From: Metellina segmentata
Taxonomy: Eukaryota; Arthropoda; Arachnida; Araneae; Tetragnathidae
DNA length: 64,000 nucleotides
Reading direction: 5' to 3'
Assembly (NCBI GenBank): GCA_947359465.1
Contig: OX375881.1
Coordinates: 121,655,967-121,719,966, forward strand
Under the pieces are notes generated by a model, which was given only the letters and a program-made list of their open reading frames with translations, was not told the origin of the DNA and did not search any database. Made by a program: the position numbers and the translations under genes. Positions 10,023-22,476 of this stretch are shown piece by piece. Position 1 is the stretch's first letter. Every line of letters starts with the position of its first letter.

Positions 10023-11420
10023 TGAATTTTCATAAAAATCATAATCTTGAAAAATCTATTTAAATGTTAACAATTATTGAAATTCAGAGAATATAATATG
10101 ACCTGATTATAAAATGATATGGTACTAATCGTTTAATTTTTTAAGATAGAATTTCAAGTAGAAAATTAAACAAAAAACGATTACCATACTAAAGGAATTA
10201 TAAAATAATGAGTTTAACTATGACTGATAAAAGTATTTTAAAACATCATGGACATTATACTCGATTGATTCTTAAAGAAACATTATCTATGAACTAATTT
10301 TATTCTTTGTTCTTTAATTAGAAACACTACACACAAACACTTATATACTAAAGTTGATAGTTATTATGAGTGTGGTAATAAAATTTGTATAAAATGTATA
10401 AAAACATTTAACAATGCATTTTTAGTCGCTGTATTAATTGAATTACGTCGTTGTCAGCATAATTTGGGCACTTTTAAAGTGTGCCGCTTACATAGCTGCT
10501 TTCGAAAATTAGAAAATGATTAAAATTCAATTTGCGTTTTCAGTTTATTTCCGCCTCGCCTCAAAAAGTGTTCCAATAATTTTCTTTGTGTTGACGGTGT
10601 TTTTCTTTTTTTGGACACAGTTTAAATATTTAACAGTTTGTTCAAAGGTTAATTAATCAATGTTTTTGCGGATTCGTTGATGTTTCGTCGATAAAATAGA
10701 AGCGGGTAAAACAAGTAAAGAATGGGTATTTAATAAAAATGGGTATTTTGTGCTGATAAAGACAGCGTCGAAATTAAAAATGACTTCTAATCAGCTAGAT
10801 ATTATACACGATCTACAGAAAAACCACATACACTGCACTTTGCATCTTAAGTGCTGATAGGAAAAATAGTTGTATTAAAATAAAACTTCAATCGCCATAT
10901 GAGATTTACCTTATTTAACCCTATTGTTGATTTTCTTGATGTGACATTTCGTAATCAGCAAAACTAACAAGATCTTGATTGACGAGATATCTCGTCGAAA
11001 CCATTTTGGATAGTTAAAGTACAGTAAGGAGTGGAGGATCAGAGACTGCTATACAGTTCACTTGTGGTATACTCAGAGGCAATTTAATACAGAACAGCAG
11101 CAAAAACTTTTACAATCAATCTCCCTTAACCCTCCGTGGGGTTCACATGCATATATCCGTTCTGCAATCTTCCCTGCATGACTTCTAACCATATTGTCCT
11201 TTTTAATCTTTCGAAGGATTCTTTTCTACCAATCGATGTAGTTATTTAATCACCAAATGTGTTGTGGTGTAGAAGCACTACTACTCTATGTGCAATGGTT
11301 GGTTAATTGGTCGATTGGGTTGTTGAATTGGTTTGGGGGCACATTTGGACAAGCTGCGCCAGACCCAAGACAAAGCGCCTTGTACAAAATGAGACGATGC
11401 CCATTGGATAAAGACGAGGT
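10023..11420. other. Non-coding stretch with one palindromic motif
   Basis: No gene seen. A perfect 16-bp palindrome, GACGAGATATCTCGTC, lies at 10981-10996 (see the findings on its dispersed relatives). Confidence 0.5.
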
Positions 11421-12055
11421 GAGCTCTGTATATCGACGGATCCATTACGAAATAAAGTGGAGACGTCCGGGAAGAGTGTGGATCCTGCCCTTACCACGCC
11501 ACACATGCCCACGACAGAGCGTTAGGGTGTGGGGTGCCATTTCCTTCGATAGTCCTTTGGTAGTCATTTCAGACACACTTACACAGCACTTAGTTGACAT
11601 TCTACGACTGGTTGTGTTACCGTTCCTAATGCGACACATCGGACTTACTTTTCAACTAGATAACGCCCGCACACGGCACGTGTTGCTAAGAATTGTCTTC
11701 AAGGTTTCCCAATACTTTCTTGGCCAGCTAGGTCTCCTGATCTCTCTCCCATAGATCACATTTGGGACGTTATTGGAAGGCGATTGCAAACATTCCGTCC
11801 ATTGATTCCAGACATTCCGCAGGACATCATACGGGAACTTTTTCAGTCTATGCCACGTTGGGTGACGCATCCAGGTCAGAGATGGATCAACGCCTTATTG
11901 TTTTCCTCCCTTTGTAAGGTCAAACTCTGAAATAAATCCTTCAATTGTTCTGAAATTTGAATCGTTTGATTTTATATGTATGTTCTTCACATCCACTCAT
12001 GTTTTCGCTATTGAACAAATCCTTCTTCGCGTGTCAATTTGTTTATTAGAGAGTG
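11420..12055 (+). pseudogene. Tc1-type transposase fragment with right terminus
   Basis: This is the C-terminal half of a Tc1-family transposase. Recognisable blocks are VWGAISFDSPLVVIS, FQLDNARTRH (second catalytic Asp), then in another frame the block around IDHIWD that contains the Glu position, and a closing MPRWVTHP motif. The N-terminal DNA-binding half is missing. The right inverted-repeat end, TTTGTTTATTAGAGAGTG, finishes at 12055 and is followed by TA. The element belongs to the same family as the one at 44506-45137, since both share the ATAAATCNTTCAATTGTTCTG segment. Frameshifts and loss of the 5' half make it non-functional. Confidence 0.8.
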
Positions 12056-12057
12056 TA

Positions 12058-13190
12058 AGTTGTAAATGAAAGCAACTTTATCTCAAACAACAGCTCTCCG
12101 AGCATAACTTTGAGGAACAAAATTCTATTTGGTAAAATTTTCACGGACATTTTTTTTGTAATATTAATTTCCTACTACAATCATAATATACCACAGTTGT
12201 GAAATACTAAGCTGATGTTCATAGTAAATACAGTCTTTTTTTTATAGATGTAGAAATGTTTTGAAACACCGCATTAAAAGTAGTTTCGAAGCAATAAAAC
12301 CCAGTTTCTGAAAATAACCAAACAAGTACATCAGCGGTAAAGTTGTGAAACAAAATCTTTTCCCAATCGTCTAAGCTGAAACAGGGAAAACTAAAAGCGA
12401 CTGATTCGTGTAGGAAAGTTTTGTTTCGGTCATATCGAAACTTGTTTTTATTTAATCTCCTTCAAATTGCCTCATTAAGTATTTTCCGGAACACAATTGC
12501 TGCTAACACTCCGTCATTATGCGAATTTAACGAATGCTGCATTTTGAAAGAAATATATTTTTTCTAAATATAATCCTTGCTTGGACAATTTGAAAATTAA
12601 GAAAGTTTGGAAAGATTATTTTTAATAGTTTGTTTTCACGTCGCACACACACACAGTTTTTTAAACGCCCCTGCTTGTAATATTTAATTAATGCGGCTTA
12701 CGTAGAAGATGAAGGAAACGAATTTGCATTCTTTGAACGCGAAAGAAAGTTAAATTGGTAAGAAGCTTTTTCTTCTAAGAAATGAAACTTTTGAGCCTAT
12801 TTACAGTGTTTTTTTTTTATTTAGTAAAGTCAAGTATTGTTTTTCTTTTAGTAAAAGTTTATAAATAAGTATGTATTAGACTTTTTTGAGTTTTAATTAA
12901 ATTACATTTGAAACTTTTTCTAGCAACAAGAATAGACAGTAGATTTAACTCCGAATATATGAAAGCTAAATACAATTTTCACACAATCTGAAAATTTAGA
13001 ATACTTAATTAAAATTAAAAGCTTCGCTGTTTCTATTTTTATGTAAATTGTATTTCACATAATTTAACATCATAACTTCGTTAAAGAGTAAAAGGCAAGT
13101 TCAGACTGTAACTCTCAAAGGGTTTGCTTTCTTTTCTTTTGTAACAACTTTATGGACAAAATCAGAAAGAAATGTAATTAACATTGCCTT
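12058..13190. other. Non-coding stretch, nothing identified
   Basis: AT-rich, with no open frame of interest. Confidence 0.6.
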
Positions 13191-13194
13191 GTGA

Positions 13195-13735
13195 CTCACT
13201 CTAAAGATCAAATCAAAATATCATTCCCATAGCACAACCCGAAGACAAAATTAAAAAGAAAAGAATATTGCCTTGACGCACTCTAGAGACAAAATCAAAA
13301 GGAAATTACTATATGGTGCACCCTAAAGTCAAAATCTAAAAGAAAAGAATTTTACCTTTACGCATTCTTGACAACAAAATAAAAATATATTGCTATGACG
13401 CACCTTAAAGACAAAATCAAGAATATTGCCAAGTTACAGAAAATAATATTGCATCCTAAAGACATAAAGACAACATCAAGAAGATATGATTATCGCCATG
13501 ACGCACTCTAAAGGCAAAATGACGCATCCAACACAAATAAATATTGATATGACGAAATCTAACGGCAAAATCAAGACATAAGAATATCGTATGTGACGCA
13601 CTCTAAAGGCTAAATCAAAAAGAAAGCAATATCGACATGACGTAACCTCAAGTTAAATTTAAAAGAGCGGAATATTGCCATGAAACACTCTAAAGACAAA
13701 TAGAAAGGAATATTTCCAAGACGCACAGTGAAGCG
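13195..13735. repeat. Decayed tandem array, unit about 45-55 bp
   Basis: About a dozen irregular units built on GACGCACTCTAAAGACAAAA followed by a TCAAAAAGAAAAGAATATTGCC-like block. Units vary in length through indels. Confidence 0.85.
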
Positions 13736-14043
13736 AATTATGTAGTTAAGTATGGCAATAAAATGTAAGCGCGAAATATTTCAGGAAGACCATTTGTAAG
13801 GAATATTCCCTGAGCTATTGTAACCCAATTATCTTAAACCTAGCAAAAGTGAATCTACGAGACACAGTGGACTTTGGTATTCTAGCAAGAAGTAAAGACG
13901 AAAGTCGATTCTGACTTACTTTTATGATGCTTGCAACTTTTATTCCTCAGAATTCCTACGTTTATTGTAGACATCCCCCATCGACGACTTTAAGTAAAAA
14001 CACATTAACTGGAAATCCTTCTCTTCGATCCTTCTGGTGGTTG

Positions 14044-14215
14044 TCTCGACGAGGTATTTCGTCAACAGGAAATACTGACCAGATCTTGAGCGACGAGACG
14101 CACCATTTGAAGAAAAATGACCACATCTTGAGAGACAAGACGCAATATTAGAAAAAACTGTAAACTTCTTGAGGGACAAAACGTATCAAAGAAGAAAATG
14201 AACCAGATATTGATC
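14044..14215. repeat. Short decayed tandem of the GACGAGAT motif family
   Basis: Three to four diverged units carry CAGATCTTGAGCGACGAGACG, CACATCTTGAGAGACAAGACG and similar blocks about 45-50 bp apart. Confidence 0.6.
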
Positions 14216-15220
14216 TTGTCATCACAAAAAAATTCTGCAATATGTTGATGAATGAATATTTCGTCATTAGCAAAATGGGTCGTGTCTTGTGGACGTATCT
14301 GGTGGAATTCACTTCGCTAATAAATGTAATAAATGTTCATATAATTTTCAAATTTTATTTTTTTTTCAAAATACCTGTACGTACTTGAAGTAAGGTCAAT
14401 TTTATTCCTTAAACTTCAATATCTCAAAATGTGCATTTTTCCATTAAAAAAACAACAATTTTTTAAAGTCTATTCAAGTGAATGTAAAAATAATTGGGAA
14501 AAGAATTGTAAAAAGAATGCTCCTGGCATGAATCAAATCTGCGCCGCCTCCAACTCGAAGGTAGCTAGCGCAGTGGGCAAATCAACTGAGCCCCGACGGC
14601 TCCTTTTAGAGCTCGAATTTCCTGAACAGTGTATGGCCCATGATAGCCCGGTTGGTGGGTTTGGTGTTTGATTGCACAAGGATCGTACTTGGCAATGATA
14701 CGCCAAATCTCTTTTTGAAAAGGAAGTGTCTCTCTATATGTATCCAGTGTCCTGACAAATCTATGGCACTTACAAAAACAAAATTTGGCACACAGGTAGT
14801 CCAAAGTTTTTGCAATTTTTGTGTCCAGCTAAAAAAATTTAAAAATTTATCTAGAACATTTTTAAATGGATTCATTAGTTTTCTTTACCATCCTCTCTTC
14901 CAGAGAAGAATCACCACGATTTTGATATTTTCGACCTACCCACTGACGTCAGCCTTTAGAACCAGTTTTTTCATCTTCTGTTTTTCTTTCGTTCCAAAAT
15001 TTGACGTCACCCGTACCTTGGTTGACCTCGGAAAGAAGAAGGATATGCCAAGTTTTCCGATTCTAGCATGTTTTGACAAATATGAATACATATCAATCAC
15101 GGTGGTCGGCGAGCGTTAGAGAGCAGTGGTCACACCAGACCGGACGAAAAGAATTGTCACGGACAAGGAAAATTTTACATTAGAGAGATACTTTACCATT
15201 TGATTTTCTTTTAATGAATA

Positions 15221-16517
15221 CACTCATTGCCATAAAAATTTGCCCACCAAGAAATAATTGTGGGATCGTAACGAATCTTGGCAAGACGGTACTTGTCGGC
15301 CAGATATGCAAATGATTATAAATGCAGAGTGATTGCGCATTGCGTAATGCCACTAGAGGGCGTTGAACTTCGTTCTCCTTGGAGTGTAAAACAGGTAAGC
15401 AGAGCTTGTTTGAGGGTACTCAATATTTTGCAAAGGAAACGCTGAGGTAGACATGCCTTTACGCCGCCATCGAAGACAATATGAGCAGCTGTCAGAGTTC
15501 GAGAGGAGAAGAATCATCGGGATGATGGAAGCTGGGTGACCAGGCTTAGGACGCTCTCGACAGACCAGTCGTCGAAAAAACTGTCACATCTTACGAAACG
15601 CACGCGTAGAGCCAACTGCCTCATCGCCCGCTATTCAGACACAAGCAGCACCTTCACTACGGGCCCCTGTGTCTTCCCGAACCATCGCAAGGCGCCTGGC
15701 TGAAGGACATCTGGTATCGCGGCGCCCATTACGTGTGCTGCCAATGACACCCACCCACCGACGCTTCCGTTTGGAGTGGTGTCGCGCACAACGGGATTGG
15801 ATTGCAACGGAATTGAACCAGGTCGTCTTCAGCGACGAATCTAGATTCAATTTGAGTAGTGATGACAATCGTTTTCGTGTGTGGTGGCACCAGTGGTGAA
15901 CGCCTAAATCCTGCTTACGCTTAACAGCGGCACACCGCTCCCTCATCTCGTGTGATGGTATGGGGTGCCATTGCTTACGATACATGGCACAATGACAGCC
16001 CAGCGGTACGTCCATGACATCCTTCAGCCACATGTGATGCCACTCATGGCAGGGCTCCCAGGAGCCATTTTTCAACAAGACAATGCTCGGCCACACACAG
16101 CAAGGATGTCACAAGACTGCCTCCGCCACATTACCGACCTTACCTGGCCTGATCGGTCCCCAGATTTGTCACCAATCGAGCATATTTGGGATCATTTTGG
16201 ACGGCAAGTTTGACACCCTACGAGTTAGGTCGAACTAGAGGCGCGTTTACAACAACTGTGGAACGAGATTTCTCAGGACATCATACGGAACTTATGTGCC
16301 TCAATGCTTGTTCGTATTGCATCGTGCATTCGCGCTAGATGGTGTCCAACAGAGTAGTAAAACTTCCGTTCATTTGCACTTTTTTCTGCAATAAAAATGA
16401 TCCTTTTTCTTTGAATTTCTAATCACTTACTTATATCAAAGTAGTACATACACGTGTAAAATTTCGTTTCATTTGGACGACTTTTTCTTGGTGCGGAAAT
16501 TTTTATGGCAATGAGTG
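15221..16517 (+). mobile_element. Tc1-type transposon with both termini and TA duplication
   Basis: The inverted ends begin CACTCATTGCCATAAAAATT on both sides and match for about 35 bases with few mismatches. The flanking TA is duplicated at 15219-15220 and 16518-16519. The total is 1297 bp, a normal autonomous Tc1 length, but the transposase is broken. Confidence 0.92.
15453..16357 (+). pseudogene. Tc1-family transposase, stops and frameshift
   Basis: The ATG at 15453 opens with a basic N-terminus (MPLRRHRRQYEQ) and stops early at a TGA near 15537. The same frame resumes at 15669-15899 with TIARRL and the first catalytic block, FSDESRFNL. A frameshift near 15890 moves the rest to another frame (15965-16213), which carries FQQDNARPHTAR and SPIEHIWDHFG, the second Asp and the Glu of the DDE triad. 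The last recognisable codons end at a stop near 16355. No functional protein is possible, yet the termini remain intact, so the copy could still be moved in trans. Confidence 0.88.
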
Positions 16518-16839
16518 TATTTTTCAATTGAATACTTTTATTTTCACAACAGATTGGGACGTTATGCCGATTGGATTTCTATCTCCTAGATCGTTAAAGA
16601 TTGAGTAAAAATTTCAACTGATTTGTAATCCGCGGAATTACACTAATATTTTATAATTAAATTATAGTAATTTATTTATTACTAGACACTTCAAGGCCGT
16701 CATTGCATTGCATGTGGTGTTGGTATGCGAAGCAAACCAAGTGGAATGCATAGCAACCACCAGTGTTTGGCCAGCGTTAACAGTGGTCACACTTTACCCC
16801 ACTAAAGTAACTGTCACTTGCAACGCCGAGCTGGCCACG

Positions 16840-17235
16840 CAGTGGCTAGTCACATATATGAAGATCGAAACAGCTTTAGGCTACTAAATTTCAAGCATAT
16901 TCTTAGAACGGGAATTTATTATTAATCATTTTTTAGGGAAGGACTTTTATAACCGACATGCTAAAATAATATTTCAAGTTTTACAAAACAAGAAAATCCT
17001 TACCGAAAATTAACGCGCTAAGTGTTAGTTAGTTACACATTTTAAGTTAAACATTTTAACGCTCCCGTGAATGTGTCGTCTTCTAACATCTGATCATCGA
17101 TTTTGCTAGAGACGAGATGATTCGCCATCGATATATTGACGATTTTTTTTTTATGAATACGAGATTAAGAGTCAGTTTTGTTCTACTCACGAGATGTCTC
17201 ACGCATTGCGATCTGATCAGCTTTGCTAATGACCA
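16840..17235. other. Non-coding stretch
   Basis: No gene identified. Contains degenerate relatives of the GACGAGAT...CTCGTC motif near 17110-17230. Confidence 0.5.
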
Positions 17236-17240
17236 GGCAT

Positions 17241-17535
17241 TTAAAAAAATTACTGGAGCAATACAACGGCTATTGGGGAAGAACTGGGATCAATCCCAAA
17301 TGGAAAGACTAGAAGACAACTCCACGTTATTTAGAAAATGGCAAGATTATACTGTAACACCTGAACTGGCACTTCGGTCTCCAAACTTCCACACCAAGCC
17401 AACGTGAGGACATTTGAGACCACGACAGATTAATCCGCGCCAGCATATTTTGTACACGGCAGTCTTGGATTGCGAGGAATTCGCAAGCCTCCGGTTGCTA
17501 TTCCGGTACCTGTTCAACCGAACTACCATGGGCCC
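17241..17535 (-). mobile_element. SINE, head type 2
   Basis: Common body (plus-strand landmarks ACTGGAGCAATACAACGG, CCTGAACTGGCACTTC) with the head ending near 17535. The minus-strand head contains TAGCAACCGGAGGCTTGCGA. Confidence 0.8.
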
Positions 17536-17559
17536 ATCTTAATGACAAGATATCTCGTC

Positions 17560-19046
17560 AATATTACTTCCAGAAGAGTTATGAACACTCTTTTATATAC
17601 TTTGAAATTTAAACAATCGTAACACCACGCTGCCACTCACTATGCACCCAAATCTTTCAGCATGAAAAGTTAATAAGTAGCACCATCTGTATTAATCTTC
17701 ACAGCAAGACTCTCAGAAACAAGATGCTGAAATTATATTCGAATAATATTCCAAGCTTTAAGGATTTAGTGTGGCAGAGAAACCCTTTCATTTCAGAAGA
17801 CGTATTTTTAAAAACTCTGAACATATTAATCTAAACTTCAAAATACAAGCGATCTGACCACCGCGCTGCCATCAACTGTACTCACAATTTCCTCACCCCA
17901 AGTTAAAGCCTCCGAAAATATTCCCCAGTTCGCAACAGCGAGCTCATAGGTTCAGTCCAGCGTAAAATCAGTTCATCCTTTGATGAAGCAACATTTTGAT
18001 TCCGACTTCTCGTGATAAAGAGTCTCTGCCTCCTCGTTCTTAAAGTCGAAACTTATTCGTTCGTCTCCTGGAGGAAACATACGAACCGAGTAAGTGACGG
18101 ATGACGTGGATTATCTCGGAGTAGTCTTTTCTGTTAGTGCGTGGGCATGAATCGGCGGATACTTCGGTAAGCTCGCGCTAATGCTCAGTAAGCCAGGGAA
18201 TATCTGCTACCAGCACTTTACACGGCAACACATACGAATAACCTCGTAAACCTTTATATTCAAGAGATTTGTATTGGAGGCTTCGGGTTTGTGGACGTTG
18301 GGAGTGAAATAAGTAGTGCTTGTGCTGGAGACATTATAAATTTCCGAATTACTTATTAGATTTACCCAGTTTCCGGAGCGCCGACACGATTAAATTAGGG
18401 GGCGAGTAATACCTCAAACATTTCATACAGTGAATTTAAAGAATGTGTAGGGTATGTCGAGAACACAGCATAGTTTCGACGCAAATAATCGGGCCTGATG
18501 TTGGATTGTGGAATGACTGAAGCAGACAAGAATTTCGAAAGATTGTTAATTGTGAATATACATAAAAAAATTTCAAATTTTAACGATTGAAGTGCAGTTT
18601 GATGTTAATATTGAAGATAATTTTATGGATTGAAGTCCTTTGATTCTAGCAGAGGTCGATAGATTTCGAATGACACCATATACGCACATTCGTATCTCTA
18701 AATAATCAATCTAATAAATCACTCTAAATCAGTCTAAATAACTTTTTCTTGATATGAATCAATTATTTTGATGATAGTAAACTAATTCGTGGTACGAAAA
18801 CCTTCAAAATCATGTGTTATATATACATTTTTTATTTTGTTGAACTTTGAAGCAATGTATCCTTTGAGTTCGGGAAACTTTGTACCATTTTAGGAAATCC
18901 TTGGTTTTTGCTTAGGAAGGGTTTCTTTGAACAATGAATTCACAATATACAACTGAAATTGTACCACATTACTTCAGAAAAAAAAAATTTATTCAGTGAG
19001 GTTAGACAAATTGCGACTTTAATAAAAAAAAAGGCTCAACGCATGT
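17560..19046. other. Non-coding stretch, nothing identified
   Basis: No open frame or repeat that I can assign. Confidence 0.55.
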
Positions 19047-20016
19047 TTAAGGTAACCGGACACATTGGATACCCTTTTTTTAAATGTGGTACAGGAACAT
19101 TTTAATGATAATTCTTATATTTAGTGTTATTAAATAATAGCATCGGGCTATAAATATTTAAAATATCTATTAATAATTTTGTAAAAGTGATAATTATGTA
19201 TAAAATTTTAAAGAAATGTGTCGAAACCTTCAAATGTGGTAAATGAAAATCTATTCAACCCATTTGAAAAATGATGCTACCAAAATAAACTGTTTTTCTC
19301 GGGAATGAAAGATAATCAAAAGGATATTCAATTAAACCAAAAGTTTACAAGCGATCAAAAACTCAATACAAAATATTTGATAGTTTTGCAGTTCTTTTTC
19401 TTAAATAAATGGCAATTTTCAAAACTTTTTTAACTCTACATAATTATTTTATAGTTCATTCACTTGACAACATTATAAATAACAAGCTATTAAAGTTTAA
19501 CTAGAATCCATGAATAACATTTTGTGTTACATATAACTCTTGAAGTGAGGAAATAATGCATACATATTTCTTTAGATTAAAAGATAGTTTGAAGTGTATC
19601 CTTTTCTTTTTATTACTTTTACCGTTATTATAAACAATTTTGTACTTCATTTTTCTTTTAAAATATTTATTATATTTCATAGAAACATTTCAACAGCTAC
19701 AAAAACCTTTCTAAAATTATATTTGCAAATAAAGTAAGTTTTAAATTTCAATTTTAACAGGTTTTTGGTCTTTTAACGACCATTTCCGGTGTTTTTCATA
19801 CCTACTACTCCCGGTTTTCTTGCTTTGAGTAAAATCTTAATGTAATTAATTTAAAAAAATTAATTAATCTTAATATAAATAATTCAATAATTAACTTAGA
19901 GGAAAAAAATCATATATATTTTGGAAAGTCAAATAAATACTCTATCAAATAAAATAAAAAAGTTTTTTGGAATTTTTGGTCAAGAATGACATTTTAAACG
20001 TGTTTGGATACCTTAA
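19047..20016. mobile_element. AT-rich element with TTAAGGTA-type inverted ends
   Basis: The left end is TTAAGGTAACCGGACACATT. The right end, inverted, is TTAAGGTATCCAAACACGTT. Near the right end the subterminal TTTTGGTCAAGAATG resembles that of the element at 34547-35436. No coding capacity. Confidence 0.5.
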
Positions 20017-20031
20017 ATTCTGAGTAAATTA

Positions 20032-20390
20032 TGCAGAATCGGAAATCGCTTCTCGCGAGGAATAATGTCCATGACCTCAATACACAGCAATATGAGTGCT
20101 TGCACGTGTGCGGGTCCAGAAGTTAACGCAAATGAGCGGTTTTATGAAATCTACAATGTGTGTTATCCCAAAATGCGGAACGATTCTTTTTCTGGAAGCT
20201 GAGTGCTTCAATCGAGCAGATTCGCTCGCTATTGTCCGCGGGTGCCGTTCCCGTGACATCGTAAACCAAAAATGAAGTTTTTATGTGTCATTTGTAAATA
20301 CCTCACAATCATTTAGAAGAAATAAAAATTTATCAAAGTTTTATCGTGTTGTTCTGACTATTGAATCATACCCCACCGAGGCAATACTAC
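20032..20390 (+). repeat. 5' LTR
   Basis: Starts TGCAGAATCGG and ends GCAATACTAC. It matches 25656-26018 along its full length with scattered substitutions and small indels. Confidence 0.92.
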
Positions 20391-20577
20391 AAATGAGGTG
20401 TCCGCCCGGGATATGGCCTCGAGAAAGAAAATTTACAGAGGAATAAGTGCGTTTCCGGAGTTTCGCTTAGAGAAAATTTACCGTGGAGCAAAGTACGTTT
20501 TCGGACTTTTGCTTGGAGTTTGTGCTGACGATTGTCGTTTTGCTGGCATTGCTGAAGAAAGAATTCTACTCTCCGTC

Positions 20578-20690
20578 TGTTCAAGTTTGTGCGCGTATGA
20601 TCGTTCAAGTTTGTGCGCGTGTGCTCGTTCAAGTTTGTGCGCGTTCCTTCGTTCCAGTCTGTGCTCGTTTCGTCGTGTTCAAGTGTGCGT
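20578..20690 (+). repeat. 24-bp tandem repeat in the retrotransposon leader
   Basis: Four to five units of GTTCAAGTTTGTGCGCGTNT with a variable 4-6 base end. It lies between the 5' LTR and gag. The overlapping open frames here are repeat artefacts. Confidence 0.85.
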
Positions 20691-20987
20691 TGGCGTACGT
20701 ATTTTAGAATAAAGTATTTAGTGTTTTATGTGTTTTTGCTACGTGTGTTTTTGTGAATTGGGGAGAGTAATTTTTTCACCCAGTGATTATTCGTAGCTTT
20801 GCTGTGTTTATTTGTGATTGTGGTTAAGATTTGTTTTTTAAAGACTCAGAAATCTAGTTCAGAGAATTAAATGAAATATGTATTTAATAATAATTCCAGA
20901 TAAGTGGAAAAAATATATTAGGAGTCATTTCAAAAGAGTAAGTGCCTTCTTAATTTTCTTACTTGTGTAAAAATTAGTACAAGAACC

Positions 20988-22280
20988 ATGGCCTTTTTGG
21001 CAAGATCTCGTAAATATGATTTAATTTTACTTGTTGAGGAATTAAATCTAACTCCCCCAGTAAATGCGAAAGTAGTCCAGCTAACCGATTTAATAGTAAA
21101 GGATACCAATTACAATGAGGAACTGGTAAAGGGTCTGCTCGCGAGAATTACCAGTGAACGAGAAGAACGTGAGTAATCGACTGAAAGGAAATTAGAGGAA
21201 AAAGAGAAAAAAAGAGAAAAGGGATATTGAAATTAAGAAAATGGATATCGAAATTAAGAAAATGGAGCTTGAATTAGCTTTGGCCAAAAGCAAAGATTCA
21301 ACGTTAATAACAAACACTACTAAAGATCCAAATTTACTAAAATTAATGAACAGATATGAAATGCAAAATGATATTAGTGTTTACTCAGGTTTTTTCGAGA
21401 GACAAATTAAGCGAATGTCAATTGCTAAAGAGAATTGGGTAACGTATTTATTAGGGTTATTGCCTCTGGAAATTGTTAATATCGTATCTCGAGATCCGGA
21501 AATTCACTCCAACGACTATGATTATATCAAAAAAGTATTGTTGAATCGTTTCCATTTAGCTCCCGAACAGTTTCGACAAAACTGTTTCGGGCATCGGAAA
21601 GAAAATTCGTCTTCTTGGCGCGACTTCACGTTCGAAATAAGTAGTGTTTTGGAAGAGTGGATCACCAGGTTAGAAATCTCAACTTTCGATAACTTAAAAG
21701 AACTTTTGTAGTTGACCAAATTCGACAAAAACTTACAACAGATTTCGGAGAACACTTTGTAGATTACTTGTCCAAACTAGTAAAAATAGATTATTTAATA
21801 AACAAATTAGATGAGTATGAGTCTGCGCGAAATAACCTAAAGAAAGCGTTTAGTCCTAGATATTATAGTCCCGATACGAGAAAGTCGTTGGCTCAAGGCA
21901 ATGAGAGTAACAGATATAACAGTCGTAATACTAATAATAGAGTCCCAAATAATTTTTCACAGAATCGAACACAAGAGGGGAAAAATTTCTATAACAAGTT
22001 GAAACCTCAAGATTAAATACAAGGTAACTACAAAAGTTTGAAGTGTTATACATGTGGTAAATTTTCACATAAATCTGTGCCTTGTCCCCGTAAGAAAGAC
22101 GGTCCCGTGTGTTTTCGGTGTGCCACCCCAGGTCACAAATCTGACGTTTGCCAAATGAAAGAAACTAAAACAGCTTGTAGTAATAGCTCCAGTTCTAATA
22201 CAATAATGAAAAGTATAAAAAATAAGGGTGAAACCGTGGATGCATTGATTTATTCCGGAAGTGTGCATGGCCAGTTATAA
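20988..22280 (+). pseudogene. Retrotransposon gag, three-piece wreck with two zinc knuckles
   Basis: This encoded the structural capsid/nucleocapsid protein. ATG at 20988 opens a 62-codon start ending in a TAA at 21174. After a charged lysine/glutamate-rich stretch the frame moves to 21241-21711, the putative capsid-like part. It then returns to the first frame from about 21714. A TAA at 22014-22016 interrupts it just before the nucleocapsid region. That region carries two CCHC knuckles, CYTCGKFSHKSVPC and CFRCATPGHKSDVC. Two frameshifts and at least two stops make it non-coding now. The C-terminus runs into the protease remnant. The capsid part is assigned by position only. Confidence 0.85.
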
Positions 22281-22476
22281 TTTTTATGTTGCCCTAGGAT
22301 GTCCACAACTGTCAAACATTTCTATAACGTTGTCAGACACTAGTGGGAGTACAGTTTCTCCACTAGGCTTTTTCAATGCTAATACTTTGGTTGATGATTT
22401 TGTGGTTAAAATGGACTTTTATGTGTTGAAAGATTTAAAAAATACTATAATTCTAGGCCATAATTTTTTTGAATAA
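22220..22476 (+). pseudogene. Aspartic protease remnant, catalytic Asp replaced
   Basis: This is the retropepsin-like domain expected between gag and reverse transcriptase. The active-site block reads ALIYSGS: codon TAT at 22251-22253 stands where the family has the catalytic Asp. The frame stops at 22278. The rest of the domain is in another frame (22261-22476), with the typical closing block NTIILGHNFFE. Processing activity would be lost from the active-site change alone, before considering the frameshift. Confidence 0.75.

Larger units (their letters stand above)
14515..16830. repeat. Unidentified interspersed repeat, copy B, interrupted by Tc1
   Basis: Same blocks in the same order as copy A. 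The repeat is split at 15220/16518 by a Tc1 element. Its right part ends in GGTATGCGAAGCAAACCAAG, a motif also found near the 3' end of the Helitron at 4627-6162. Confidence 0.75.

Noticed and set aside
13195..13735. CRISPR-like array
   Set aside because: Units are irregular in length, there are no unique spacers of constant size, and the setting is eukaryotic.
20398..20712. 104-codon frame rich in Cys and Ser
   Set aside because: The composition is caused by the 24-bp tandem repeat in the retrotransposon leader.
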